A DNA stretch of 64,000 nucleotides from Bimuria novae-zelandiae CBS 107.79 (Eukaryota > Ascomycota > Dothideomycetes > Pleosporales > Didymosphaeriaceae), in the NCBI GenBank assembly GCA_010015655.1, contig ML976783.1:78684-142683 (forward strand), in the 5' to 3' direction. Both the position numbers and the translations under genes were made by a program. Shown in pieces: positions 11,670-22,775 of the stretch. The notes beneath the pieces were generated by a model. It had not been told where the DNA came from, made no database searches, and saw nothing but the letters and a program-made list of their open reading frames with translations. How positions within the stretch are numbered: position 1 is the first letter of the stretch; the number at the start of each line of letters is the position of its first letter.

Positions 11670-13334
11670 TTACCCTTTTCCTACTTTTGCCTTTTAGCGG
11701 TAACTATTACTAGAAGAAACTAGTTTTCTAAATTTACTATGGCTATATAAAACTTTTTATTAAAATATTCTTTAGTAGCGGGTGCAGCGACGTATAAGTA
11801 AAAGTTTATATTACTTTACGCAGTGTCCTATATCTCTATAATATAAATAGAAACTATTCTTCTTACGGATTTCTACTGCATCGCGCAACACCTATATAAC
11901 TTATTTTTTAATATTACTAGACCTATGTCTTATAGGTCTATTTATTACTTAATGTCTTTTTCTTAGCTTCGTTAGCTAGATATTCTTTTAATGTTAGCTT
12001 AAATAGGTTTTTAATTTGTCTTGTCTAGCGTCCCTCTCGTACCAGAGAACTTTAATAACTATAATTTATTTTAAAAAACGTTATTTAAGTTTATTAACTC
12101 TCTTTTAGATCCCTTATTAGTCCTAATTATTTAGTTCCGTAAGTTATTGCAAAGGCTCTACAGGTATAGGTTTTTTAAAATATTTTAATTATACTCTTTA
12201 GCTTTTATAGCGTAGTTATTAAAGTTAAGATTAAAGTTATAAAGCTTTTAGTTCTTTTATTATATTATAAGTAAATAATTACGCGCGACTTCTTTAGCTA
12301 GGGAGTTATTAACGTTATAGTCTAGTAACTCTTAGAGGTTAGCTTTATTATATTTTAAGTATTAGTTTAGGTACGTAATTCCTACTATCGCTTCATGTTC
12401 TATTAATTAACTAATAATATATTTAGATATATTTCTAAGGCAGTCCCTGTCCTCTAAAACCTTACATTATATTATTATCTTAAAGTTGTAGTAATCCCTT
12501 TATTTGTTATTAAAATAGGATAAATTAAAGATTTTAGGATAGTAGCTTCTTTCTTAGTTTAAAATAAGCTCTACTATTAATTCCTTTAGTAGATTTACCT
12601 ATTAGTTTACTTTTAAGAGCTAATTCGTAATTCGTACCTCCTGTCTCTTAGGATTATTATTATATTATTAGGGGTTTTTAGCGCTCCTTTACTATTTCTT
12701 TAGCTAGTCTTTTTACTGTTTATAGTAGAGTTTAAATAGTATTCTAAAAGTTAATAAGTGCTTTAACCTTGCTTAGGAATTACTATATTTTATTCTTATT
12801 AACTTCTAATACCTAAAGTTTAGTTATAAATAGGGAGACCATTTTTATCTCCTTAACTATTACTTATTTATAAGCTAATAGCTCGCTGCACATAATTGTT
12901 TGCGCTAAGATATAAACTATTAGCAGAAAGTTCTATTCTTATTTTTATAACTTTTTTATATAGTAAAGTTAGTCTTGCTAGCGTTAAGTATTTATTAGGA
13001 TTCTTTTTTAATTACTTACTAGAGAGAGTTTTATTTCCTTATAAGTCTAGGTGTCGCATTTATAGTATTTATCTACGTACGTCTTTTAACTTCGAGTGCT
13101 ACTTTATAGCTTTAGTTTATAATTATATTTAGAATCTACTTATCCCGTGATAGATAACAGTAATTAAATTTAATATAAGGGGCTAAGTACTTAAGCAGCT
13201 AAAGGTGCTAGAAAAATATATATAAATTTAATAAAAAGTCTAATGTTAAGTTTTAGATGTTAAACTTATATATCTAGGGTTTGCATAACTAAGGGTTAAA
13301 GATCCGAGACAATAACTAGGAGTAGCCTATTACA
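11670..13334 (-). mobile_element. Ty3/gypsy element A, 5' portion (LTR, gag), RIPed
   Basis: Reverse-strand continuation of element A beyond nested element B. The stretch 11690-11740 matches D at 52.03-52.09 kb. The 5' LTR is at 13174-13334. Open frames here, such as 12896-13132, are AT-rich chance frames in mutated DNA. No duplication partner can be tested because the other end of A is lost. Confidence 0.85.
13174..13334 (-). repeat. 5' LTR of gypsy A (161 bp)
   Basis: Read in reverse it starts TGTAATAGGCTA and ends near CCCCTTATA. It is colinear with the two 161-bp LTRs of element D at 50385-50545 and 57712-57872, and the equal length supports the boundaries. Confidence 0.85.
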
Positions 13335-14460
13335 CTAACTAATAATAATAAAAGCACCTAGGAGTAATAATAGTAAGCTTATTTTATATATATATATTTT
13401 ATAGTTAACTCTTAAAGCGTTTTTAATAATTTTTCCTTAACACTAAAAACCTATCTTAATATTAATATATATTGTCAAAATAAGCTACTTTACTACGGAT
13501 TATGCTAGTACAGTACAAGTTAGTATGGGGCCCGCATTTTGTGGAGCACCACCTTAAGGAGGTTCCAGAGGTCTCCAGTGGGAGGCACCTCCCACTCTGG
13601 TGAGCGCTGCTTCACACTGCAGGCTTCTGAACTGGTAATAGTAGAAGTAATAGCTTCTTCGCATAACCTCTCGCTAACACAGTATCGGTTAGGAAAGAGG
13701 CATAATAGTTAATCCCCTTCTTAATCCATGGTAAAACTGCCTGCTCGTCACTATTACTATCGCTGGGGTGAGGAATATTCGCCATGTCCCTGGTCTAGCT
13801 ACTATACCAGTCGTACCTGTTGGCACTCTTTATACTAAGTTCGCCCGAGTGGTCCTTTCGATAATGTCCCCTGATTGGACATAGAGCCTTGGGGTTCTCA
13901 GAAAATTCAGAGATACGATACTCGATAGCAGCAGCCCTTGACGCCTCTGACAACTATGGAACGACCACCCGGAATACTCACACCCAGCTGTAAGATTCCA
14001 AACTCAACCCGCCTCGCCATAATTATGGTGTTTAATTTAAAACGAATGCCAATAGAGATTTAACAAAGGCCAAGTATTAAAGACGCCGTTGGGACTGCTA
14101 AAAACGGGATACTGGTCACGATGAGAACTAGGTTTCTAACTTGTCCTAATCCTTGCCAAACACAGGCCCGCGCCCATATTTTCTTCGACTGACCTGTGAT
14201 GTTAAGAATTTTGGTATTGGAATAAGAGACTGATGTCGCGCTGTATTGGTAGTCTATCGCTATCAAGAACGGTCCTCTCGCGGATGGCGATGATTACCAC
14301 CTTACGCTACTCAAGACAGGCAACACACCGCAGATGAGTTGTCTTGCCATTCCTTAAGGCGTTGAAAAATTACAATCATGCTTTCACATTCTGCCGTAAA
14401 GGACGCACCCTCAAGTATCTCCAGGCCTCTTGCGGTTTCTGGACATTGCTCACTACAAGC
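13335..14460. other. AT-rich edge then unique normal-GC DNA, no gene recognised
   Basis: 13335-13500 is AT-rich and unassigned. The base composition changes sharply near 13500. An imperfect hairpin (CCAGTGGGAGG with CCTCCCACTCTGG) lies at about 13575-13600. Short open frames exist but none has protein-like character or a recognisable domain. Confidence 0.5.
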
Positions 14461-15168
14461 TCAGTCATCAATTATTGCTTCAATTTGCGTGGCGAAGCGG
14501 ACAAATGCACCTGTAAGCACGATATAGAGAAGGAGACGCACGCCGGTATGCAATAAGAACACAAGTAGCGAATCAATCACCTCAGTACCGGCTCCCATAA
14601 GATATACACCCCTGCTTGCGGTAGGCGTGGTGCCTTTGAACTGAGATCGATTCGAATTGTTGTTATTGTCATTACCACCTTCGCTACTACTCGCTTTGCT
14701 AGGAGCGAGTGTAGAAGAAGACATACCGCCTGCACTGAAAGCAGCGCCAATCTCGCCGTAGGGAGTAGGGCTGATGTTCCCATGGCCACTCCCGCTTCCC
14801 GTTGGGACTTAATTGTGAGAAGGAGAAGCGGAGGCTGGATCTCCTCCGGATGGGGAATCGAATGGAGTGGAAGTGTCGGTGCAACTGCCGCTGCCGCTGC
14901 CGCTACAGCTCGGGATAGAGGTGGGAAGAAAAGAGGAAGAGGCAGCAGCTTCGTCAGGTGCAAATCTGACGAGATGGTATCGAGTAGTATTATACTTCCC
15001 ACAGCTGCCGCTACCGCCACCCAGAACGGAGGTGAGAAGAGGAGGCCGCATCATAGTCGAATGTGCTGCTCATCGCGTTGTCAGGTTACCCTTCGATAAA
15101 GTTGGATATGGTAGAATTCCAATACAGATGCCGGTATGATTCAGAACGGAGATAAGAAAGTAGGACAT
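14461..15168 (-). pseudogene. Possible broken gene for a small Ser/Asn-rich membrane protein
   Basis: One reading frame runs from the ATG at 15166-15168 to the TGA at 14461-14463 (236 codons), interrupted only by TGA at 15070-15072 and TAA at 14809-14811. Both stops are one C-to-T step from CGA and CAA, the changes RIP makes. The frame has a hydrophobic N-terminal stretch, a Gly/Ser-rich middle, a Ser/Asn-rich region and a C-terminal hydrophobic segment (IDSLLVFLLHTGVRLLLYIV) that could cross a membrane. I found no splice sites that would remove the first stop while keeping frame. No family is recognised, and a chance frame cannot be excluded; the opposite strand also has open frames over GCC/GCT repeats. 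Confidence 0.3.
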
Positions 15169-16753
15169 TATGGCTGTAGCGAAATTGTCTGAAGGGTTCG
15201 CGGAGTAACTCGACGCTGTTAATTCGGCGTTATTATTTTTACTATCGCTTAATTAGGTCCTAGGAAAAGAGGAGAAGGCCGCGGCTTTCTCTAACGCAGC
15301 GATTATTTGCTTGGATAATTATGGTCCGAGACGGGAGCGAGATACTGGCCCTCCTCGGCGCTTGGAAGACAAACATCTATCTCTTCTCCACAACCACATC
15401 CTTACTCGACCGCTTGGTTTTGGCCCCGATCGAATCCAGAGGTCGTTGCTTATCCACGTGACCACACCCGGTAATAACCTCGTAATGTTTCCAATGAGTG
15501 TGACCTTGTCTTCGTGGCCATCTCTACAGTACATCCTCACCACGAATCCGCGCTTGCGCGTAAGGGACACTTTAGTATTGAAACTTTAATAGGGGTGGCC
15601 CAGACGTTCACGGCGAAAGAGGCATAAGGCGCGACCAAGACCTCAAGACTATGCTTCGCCCGGGCGGGGAGTCGTGCGATGGTTAGATGTGCGTCTTAAA
15701 TCGCTCCAGCGAATTCACCTGGCAACTCAGCCAGTTTGGCTCCAGTAAGCCGGTTGACGTTTTGGCGGTGAATGAACTAAAAGAGCGTGGGACTAAGTAG
15801 CCGGGGAACCGTTCCGGAGAGCTAAAGTTAAGCAGTGGGTTAGAACACGCGCGCGGTAGGAAATCACAGAACAATGTCTCCAGAAGGCAAGGCAGGAGAA
15901 TAACAAGAACAGAATAGGTACCGCTAACGGAGTAGTTGGACGAAGGAAGAGTGGGCTTTCCAAAACTATCGTAAATCCTAAGGACAGCACGATAAGCAAA
16001 TTGAGTAAAGAGACAAAGACAGTAAAGAAGAGACGTCTGAAAAAGCACGTACAGCTCAGGGCTGGTGCAGAAAGTAACGTGGAGAAGACCTCGGGAGAAG
16101 ACTATGTATGTATGGAAACGCAATAACCTACAGTTCATAGGGTAAATGCTATCCTGTGGTAACACGAAGTATCGGGAGATCACGAGTTTAAACGAAGACC
16201 AGCGATTCTGCTCTCAAGCAACTCCTTCTGCGGTACGCGCGGAACTCTTCCTAACCGTTGTTCTTGGCGCGCTAGCAGTTGAACGCCAGCAGAAGTTGTG
16301 CGCAGCCGCGAGATGGTTAAAGCGACTACCAAATAATCGAAGATTCGCCTCTCCTCTGGGTTTCCAAGTCAAAGTGAGTCAAACCTCTGGAAGTCGCATT
16401 CGTGGTGTTCATCTTGGAGTCCGGATCTTCGATATAGTTGAGCCAATTCTCGTTAAAGCGGACAAGGATCGGTGTGAATGTGTCACCATTAAACGGTAAC
16501 ATGAGGAGCACATGGTGCCCTTTCCGTGATTCTTTCTCCCTGGCGCTTCTATTCGGGTTGCCTAACTTAAACATCTCGTAGAGGACGCAGGCGATTTGGG
16601 CTGTCTATTGGCGGAAGGGATCTCTGCTGCTCAAGCGCCGATCGGGTTTCACTTCAAAATACATCCAGGTCTCCCACTCGCCCTCTTGGTGATCTGTCCC
16701 CACATCCCATCCGTACGCCCGTTGAATATTTTACTAAATGAGTATGTTTTCTC
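15169..16753. other. Normal-GC spacer, no convincing gene
   Basis: Several open frames of 80-166 codons overlap on both strands (for example 15683-16183 minus and 16326-16574 minus). None shows a domain, clear splice signals or a consistent long frame. A degraded or intron-rich gene may be hidden here. Confidence 0.4.
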
Positions 16754-17668
16754 CTATGCGCGGAATTGTATCAGCTCACAGACGAACGTGCCCATAGTGC
16801 AACCAAGAAGGCCTTCGATTATCCTCAGGCAGAGACCCCGCGTCTCGGGCTCATACGGAGTAGTAAGTTCGGGTTCAACAAGGTTGGAAGAGAACGGTAG
16901 AGTGGGTGGATGAGCAGATTTGTGCGTGGACAGCGCCGTGAACAAAGCTGGACGACTATTTTTTGGCAAAGAAGCGATGGCTGGTGGAGTTGTTGTCGCT
17001 GCAGGCTTCTTTTTGCCTCCAGACGAAGTCTTCTCAGGTCTCGAAGGCGTGCCAGGCGAACCGGGCGTGCGAACACCAGTCTCCTCGTCGGATCCATCCC
17101 CGGGACTCCAGTCGGACGACTCTTTCTCCAGGTCCAGCCTTCCTACGGGGGCGACGCGGGATGGAGCTACGGGAGGTAGAGGCACAGGAGTACTTGGTTC
17201 CGTCCAATGGCTGGATTTTATTACCGCCTCCTGGACATGATGGGAGTTGTATAAACGGTGCGCGGCGAAGAAGGCAGGTATGAAACCTTTGAGATTGTTC
17301 TCGTCGGGTTTGTGGCCTGATGTCGAGTATGGGCCCGGCGTGTGGGGCAAACCGTCTGGGTTGCTCATTATGTTGCAGTCTTGGATGCTTTCTAGCCAGG
17401 ACTCGATAGACTCCTCATTAGCTATAAACTCGTTAGCTAAGTCGGTATCGTCGTCTTAGATGATGTTTAGGCAACCGAGAGCTGTGAAGAGCTGAGGGGC
17501 AGGGAGTGGGTCTGGCCATATAGCGTGCAAGTTGAGAAACGGCCCGTGGGGAATGGACGAAGCTGACCACTTCTTTGGAGGATTGATAGAGCGCAGAGTC
17601 ATCTCCGTACGGTTAGATGCCTGTCGCCAGAATTCCTCCTCGCTCCAAGGTGCCGGCTGAGAGGCCAT
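16754..17668 (-). pseudogene. Hypothetical disordered protein gene with one in-frame stop
   Basis: A single frame from ATG 17666-17668 to the stop at 16754-16756 (305 codons) is broken only by TAA at 17456-17458, one C-to-T change from CAA. The N-terminal part (WSEEEFWRQ..., residues 1-70) and the part after the stop (acidic DDDTDLANEF, then FIPAFFAAHRLYNSHHVQEA) look protein-like. Residues about 150-250 are Pro/Ser/Thr/Lys-rich and probably disordered. Alternatively a 54-nt intron (17475-17422) with a CTAAC branch site and a TATAG acceptor would remove the stop in frame, but its donor, GTTGCC, is poor. No family is recognised. It is either a gene recently disrupted by RIP leakage from the flanking repeats or an intact spliced gene. 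Confidence 0.45.
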
Positions 17669-17807
17669 TGTGGAGCAGGCGGAATGCGGAGAAAGATGGA
17701 GCGACGCCCGAGAGTGTGGGCGGCTGCGAACTGGTGGGGGGCGCTTATCGATAGCGCCTGCCTAGCCTCGTTCTTCCAGCTAATCGGCGCTACCACGGCC
17801 CGCCATT

Positions 17808-18029
17808 ATGGGCTCGGCCAAGCAGCCTGTGGAGCTCCTCCAGATGGTAAACACGTCCAAACACACGCACATCATGGCCACCACCATGCCGACTTTGCAC
17901 CACAAGACCATTCCCCAACGCCTCGCCCTGGCGCTCGAGACGGCATGGGAGGCGCTATACGCGCAGCGCCGCCTTTACTTCCTGCACCGCCGCGCCATGT
18001 TAGGCATATGCGCGCGACAACAAGGGTAG
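17808..18029 (+). CDS. Small ORF, 73 codons, doubtful
   Basis: The frame begins MGSAKQPVELLQM and contains a helical, Arg/Leu-rich half (LALALETAWEALYAQRRLYF). It sits between the minus-strand hypothetical gene and the permease. Nothing is recognised in it, and an overlapping longer frame (17684-18181) reads as low-complexity His/Pro/Arg. It could be a first exon or chance. Confidence 0.2.
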   Translation: MGSAKQPVELLQMVNTSKHTHIMATTMPTLHHKTIPQRLALALETAWEALYAQRRLYFLHRRAMLGICARQQG

Positions 18030-18537
18030 CAGCAAGTCTGTGCCGGAAGGCGAGTTCCAATCTGGCTCCAAGAGCTGAGCGGGTTCTGTGTGTGGAGAGC
18101 GGGGCGGAATTGGGTTATGAGTCACGAATCACGAGTCACGGCATCCTGTACATTACAAGCATTGGGTTGGTGTTGGATTAGGGTGCGTCACGTTTGAATA
18201 GACGCACTGTTGTAATGGACTTTCTTCACCGTTGCACACCACAGCTGTTTTGAAATGCGGCCGCTGGTGCCTGCGCGATGCTGCCCAAGCTACCATCAGA
18301 GCGAAATATGCGCAACTTCTACCCCACCCAGTACGGCAACCGTCTAACCATGTGCGAGGCATTGGATAACACCACCACCAGTAAAGCACGCAGATTATCA
18401 GTATCAGTATCGCAACCCAATGCACTCACTCAGACACTTGCAAAAAATTTATCAAAATCTCATAATGGAGTATTCGCCTACACCTCACTACCCTTACACA
18501 CGCCCTTCACTCCTCCACCGCCATGTTTCCCCTCACT

Positions 18538-20232
18538 TCAAACCTCGATCCTATCCGTCTTGCCCTCGGCCGCAAACTCGAAAAGATCCACAGCCGTAGT
18601 CTCAAACTTCCTCGCCGGGACCCTCTTCTGAAACAAGTAGTCCAAATCGCCGAACGAACGATTCTTCGTCTCAGGCAGAGAGAACCAGATCCACACAGCC
18701 CAGACGAAGCACAGGCTGAAGTAAAAAATACCTGTTTTCGCACCTAGACCCCACGCGTCGCCGCCCTTGTTCAGGAAGCGCGGGTTGAGCTGCTGCACGA
18801 TGATCTGGCCGGTTACGTAGACGGCGCGGCCAAGCACGATGGTCTGGGCGCGCACACGAGAGGACGATGTCTCGGCGACGACGACGTACGTGGTTGGTCC
18901 GAGGGAGATCTTGAAGATGATCTGGACCAGGACGAGGAAGACGGCGACGGGGACGGCGACGCTGTTCCCCTTGAGTGTGAAGCCGAGAATGCCGACGATC
19001 AGCATGCACAGCCCTATGCCCGCCGACCCATAAAAGTAAAACGTGCGCCTGCCAATGCGGCCCATGAGTATGATGGCGATGGCTGTGGCGAAGATGTTGA
19101 CAGACTGGATACCCATGTTGTAGTTGAAGGCGTTGGTCGCGCTCATGCCCACCGACTGGAGCATGATGGCTGCGTAGTTGGTGATGGACTGGCCGTTGAG
19201 GATCTGGATGATCCACGCCATGCATACGATGCCCGTGCGGCGCAAGTTGGTGCCGCGGAAACAGTCCCTGTAGCTGGCGTTTTCGGCTTCAATCTTCTCC
19301 ATCTCGTTGGTGTGCTGCATGTAGGCGATGAGCTCGGCCATGCTCTCGTCCGTGTAGTAGCCCTTTGCTGCGAGGCGGCGCAGAGCGTTCTCTGCATCCG
19401 CGACGCGCTCCTTGCGGATGAGGTACCAGGGCGACTCTGGGCAGAGGAAGCCGACGACGAGCAGCGGTGGGATCCACACCCATTGTACGCCGTAGGGAAC
19501 GCGCCATCCAGCATCACCTTTAAGGTTCAGCGACCCACGCAGAACACCGGTAGCCAGGAAGCTTCCCGCGCCCCAGCACATTGAGACCCAGGCCGTGAGG
19601 TACCCACGCAGCGCAGAGGGGCAGATTTCGGCGGCGTAGGCCGTGGTGAGCGTCTGGAAGATGCCCCAGGGGATACCGCAGAGGAGGTTGCCGACCAGGA
19701 GCATCTTGACATTGACGGAGAAGAAGAGGACGAAAATGGTGCAGGCCATCAAACACATGGCGAACTAAATCGTGTTAGCCTTATCACGCAAGCTTGCTCA
19801 TCCGGCACATACAATGTAAACCTTCTTCGCTCCGTAGCGCGACTGGAGAAAACCGTTGAGCAGCAGACCAAGAATCGACCCGACGTTGTTTCCGGCACCA
19901 ATGGCACCCTGCCACTTGGACGAAATGTGCAGTTGACCCTGGGCGTTCAACCAGCCAAACTTTTTCTTGTAGGCCGGGTGGCCGAAGAAGTTGTTGATGA
20001 GGCCGACGTCCATGCCCTCCATGACCAGCGCAAGACTGAGCAGCATGCTGTAGGTGATGGCGGGCCAGTACTGCTTGAACAGCACCTTCTTCGGCATGTG
20101 GCATTGTTCCTCCTGGAAGGCGGCGGCCGCCTCGACGAGCTCCTGGCGGGTGCGGGTGTGCCCGGCGGCAATTTCGCTGTGGTGCACGCCAGTCTTTTCC
20201 CCCGCCTCAGGGATGGACTTTTGATCCGCCAT
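18538..20232 (-). CDS. MFS sugar permease, alpha-glucoside/maltose transporter type, two exons
   Basis: Exon 1 is 20232-19813 (140 codons, phase 0) and exon 2 is 19764-18538. The 48-bp intron has donor GTATGT, branch-like GCTAACA and acceptor TTTAG. The product is 548 residues, usual for a 12-TM sugar porter. Visible signatures are an N-terminal MEGMDVGLINNFFGHPAY segment in TM1, AAEICPSALRGYLTAW (about 184-199), PESPWYLIRK (249-258) ahead of the central loop, GRIGRR (375-380) and PETKNRSFGDLDYLFQKRV near the C-terminus (504 onward). The early loop and the tail resemble fungal maltose/alpha-glucoside permeases more than hexose carriers; the exact substrate is inferred. It would act in the plasma membrane as a proton symporter. 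It is transcribed divergently from the oxidoreductase at 21444. No RIP-type stops occur, so it appears functional. Confidence 0.93.
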
Positions 20233-21443
20233 GTTGATGAGAGAAAAGGAGAGGGTTGCGAAGGGTGAGGATGAGGGGAAGACTGGAAGTGTGGATCAGC
20301 AGGTGGTTTATACATATTCGCCTAGTCCTCTGCACGAGTCACCCACTCAACGCTACCCGGAGTGCTCTGTGCCACGGCCAAGTATTCAATACGAGCGCCT
20401 CCAGAATCAAGAGGTTGGCTTGGGCTTGTCTTATCGTACAGCACCCGCCAAGACAAGGCCCCGTTACCCCATGGGGTGCTAGGGCTTCCCCAGATTCGGC
20501 CCTTCGCCGGGCCAAGCGAATCGCCATCATCCTTGGCTCATCACCCGCGAAGCCCTTGGCTGCACCAAAGGTTCTGAGATTACCCCACCTCGGGGGATGC
20601 TAGCCCGAGGGGATGCTCTTTCGCTCCGCCAATGCTGCTGGTCCCTCTCCGCCACGGACGTGAGGTGCTGTGCGAGCGCGACTGGTGGGCTTCCACAGTC
20701 GCTGCCCATTGCAACGGGAAAGGGAGCGCACGCGATACTGCTTTCATCCTTCTCTTATTAAATATCTAAATTATTATCCCAGGTTCCCGCCTGCTCGCCG
20801 ACCCCGAAGGTCACGGCAACAACCTGGTTGCATATGTATCGATGGCGCGTGCCATGTACGGAAGCTGCGGACCCTGCTTTCCCCTGCGACCAGAGCGCTA
20901 ATGCAAGCGACGCCTACACAACGGTGTACACACTCCCGAGGGCGCCAGAGAGAGGCGACGATTGGGCACGAGGCCCTGCGGTGTAGAGCACCCCGAGGTG
21001 TTATCCTGGGCGGTCTGGGCGGCGGCGTAGGCAGCGCTACCATGCATTCACTCTTGGAAAACCTTTTCCACACTCACGAGGCCTTTGCAAATCCGCACCC
21101 GGAGGCGCGGAAGAACTTTTTCTCGTCAGGGATAATGCATGGCCAGGCACTCCGACTTCACGATGGACGGTGGCATTTGTCCCGGAATCCGTACCCATGG
21201 GATGCGGGGCGCATTAGGTCGCGCGTGGGGGCCGGAGTCCGCTTGCAAAGTCTCAGGGAACCTTGGAGCTCCCATTCGCCGGGCGTGCGAATGTCACTCG
21301 CCGCCCAGTTGGGTAACCCGTGAAGAGCTGTGGGGTATCCATGATCGTGGAGCCCCGCGCCCCACCGACTGCTCTGCCCACATTAAAAGCAAGAACGGTG
21401 CTGAAGAGGCAGAACAGCCTCGTCCCTGATACCTCACTCCAAG
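20233..21443. other. Shared divergent promoter region (1.2 kb)
   Basis: Lies between the permease and oxidoreductase start codons. It contains GTGGGG on the minus strand (20583-20588), which fits the SYGGRG consensus of the carbon-catabolite repressor CreA; a single 6-bp match is weak evidence. A 217-codon frame at 20670-21323 is Arg-rich and without domain character, so it is not annotated as a gene. Confidence 0.45.
20307..20312 (-). promoter_or_regulatory. Candidate TATA box of the permease
   Basis: TATAAA reads on the minus strand 75 bp upstream of the permease ATG, a plausible distance for a fungal promoter. Confidence 0.35.
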
Positions 21444-22775
21444 ATGGCTGCAAAACCACTCAAGCGCTACGCCATTGTCGGCATGGGCCATCGCTCGGCC
21501 ATGTACACCAAGGCCATCACCGTAGACTTCAAAGATGTTGCGACACTGGTGGGGATCTGCGACACCAACCAAACGCGCATGGACTTTGCCAACGAGCACT
21601 TGGTCGAGATGGGCGGCAAGCCAGTCCCCACTTACAAAGACACAGACTTTGATCGAATGGTCCAGGAAACGAAGCCAGACGCGGTCATCGTCCTCACCAT
21701 CGACCGGTTCCATCACGTCTACTGCGTACGTGCCATGGAGCTGGGCTGCGATGCCATCACGGAGAAACCCATGACCATTGACGAGGAAAAGCTGCAGGCC
21801 ATGATCGACGCCGAGAAGAAGACGGGCAAGCGGGTGCGCGTCCTGTTCAATTACCGCTACGCGCCCCACCACACGAAGGTCCGCGAGCTCATCGAGTCAG
21901 GCGTCATCGGCGAGATCTCGACCTTGCACATGGACTGGATCCTCGACTACCCCCACGGCGCCGACTTCATGCGGCGCTGGCACCGCCACAAGGAGACGAG
22001 CGGCGGGATCCAGACGCACAAGTCAACGCACCACTTCGACCTCGTGCACTTCTGGCTTAACACCGAGCCCGAGATGGTCTACTGTCTGGGCGACCTGCGC
22101 TTCTACGGCAAGGAAAACGCTCAAAGACGTGGCGAGAAGAACCTGGGCGAACGGTACCACAACAACCAAGACGCAAAAGACGATCCTTTCGCGTTTAAGC
22201 TTGACAGCAACGACCGGATGAAGAAGCTGTACCTAGACGCCGAGCACGAGGACGGGTACATTCGCGATCGGAACTGCTTCGGCGACGACATCACCATCGA
22301 AGATAACCTGTCCATGATCATCAAATACAAGAACCGCGCTGTCATGACGTACAACACGTACGCGTACGCGCCATGGGAGGGGTATAGGTGTGTGTTTAAT
22401 GGAAGCAAAGCCCGGCTCGAAATCAACGTCGTGGAGAGCGGGTACAACCCCCTCGGAGACCCTATCCAGAAGGAAGCAGACGGCGAAAGCGGAGCGAACA
22501 AGGAGTATATCCAAGGCGGCGTCGAGAACACCAAGATAATCGTCTATCCTCTGTTCGACAAGCCGTACGTCGTCCCTGTCGTCAAAGGCGAGGGCTCACA
22601 TGGTGGCGGCGACACGGTTTTGCTGCGCGATCTTCTGCTTGGAGACGAAGAAGACAAGTTCAAACGCGCCGCGGGGGTAAAAGACGGTGGTAATGCGGTG
22701 CTCGTCGGTGTTGGGGCGAACCGCTCCATGGCGTCGGGCATGCCGGTCATGGTGCAGGATTTGGTGGAGTGGTAG
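21444..22775 (+). CDS. Gfo/Idh/MocA-family NAD(P)-dependent oxidoreductase
   Basis: A single exon of 443 codons starting at ATG 21444. The N-terminal Rossmann fold opens YAIVGMGHRS (residues 9-18, glycine-rich loop GMG), has an acidic residue ending strand 2 (GICD, Asp40) and the family hallmark EKP (107-109). The C-terminal domain carries NYRY (136-139) and GGIQTHKSTHHFDLVHFW (187-204), where His/Lys residues supply the catalytic site. Family members oxidise or reduce hydroxyls of sugars, inositols and related polyols using NAD(P); the substrate here is unknown. There is no signal peptide, so it is probably cytosolic. The head-to-head sugar permease suggests coupled uptake and oxidation of a sugar or glycoside (inference). 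The frame is intact with GC-rich codon use. Confidence 0.92.
   Translation: MAAKPLKRYAIVGMGHRSAMYTKAITVDFKDVATLVGICDTNQTRMDFANEHLVEMGGKPVPTYKDTDFDRMVQETKPDAVIVLTIDRFHHVYCVRAMELGCDAITEKPMTIDEEKLQAMIDAEKKTGKRVRVLFNYRYAPHHTKVRELIESGVIGEISTLHMDWILDYPHGADFMRRWHRHKETSGGIQTHKSTHHFDLVHFWLNTEPEMVYCLGDLRFYGKENAQRRGEKNLGERYHNNQDAKDDPFAFKLDSNDRMKKLYLDAEHEDGYIRDRNCFGDDITIEDNLSMIIKYKNRAVMTYNTYAYAPWEGYRCVFNGSKARLEINVVESGYNPLGDPIQKEADGESGANKEYIQGGVENTKIIVYPLFDKPYVVPVVKGEGSHGGGDTVLLRDLLLGDEEDKFKRAAGVKDGGNAVLVGVGANRSMASGMPVMVQDLVEW

Noticed and set aside
12896..13132. 78-codon frame
   Set aside because: AT-rich chance frame in RIPed DNA of gypsy A, opposite to the element's coding strand.
15683..16183. 166-codon minus-strand frame
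   Set aside because: Composition is irregular, with no domain, no splice context, and competing frames on the other strand.
17684..18181. 165-codon plus-strand frame
   Set aside because: His/Pro/Arg low-complexity translation; starts 16 bp from a divergent better candidate.
20670..21323. 217-codon plus-strand frame between permease and oxidoreductase
   Set aside because: Arg/Pro-rich without domain or helix pattern; GC-rich chance frame in the shared promoter region.
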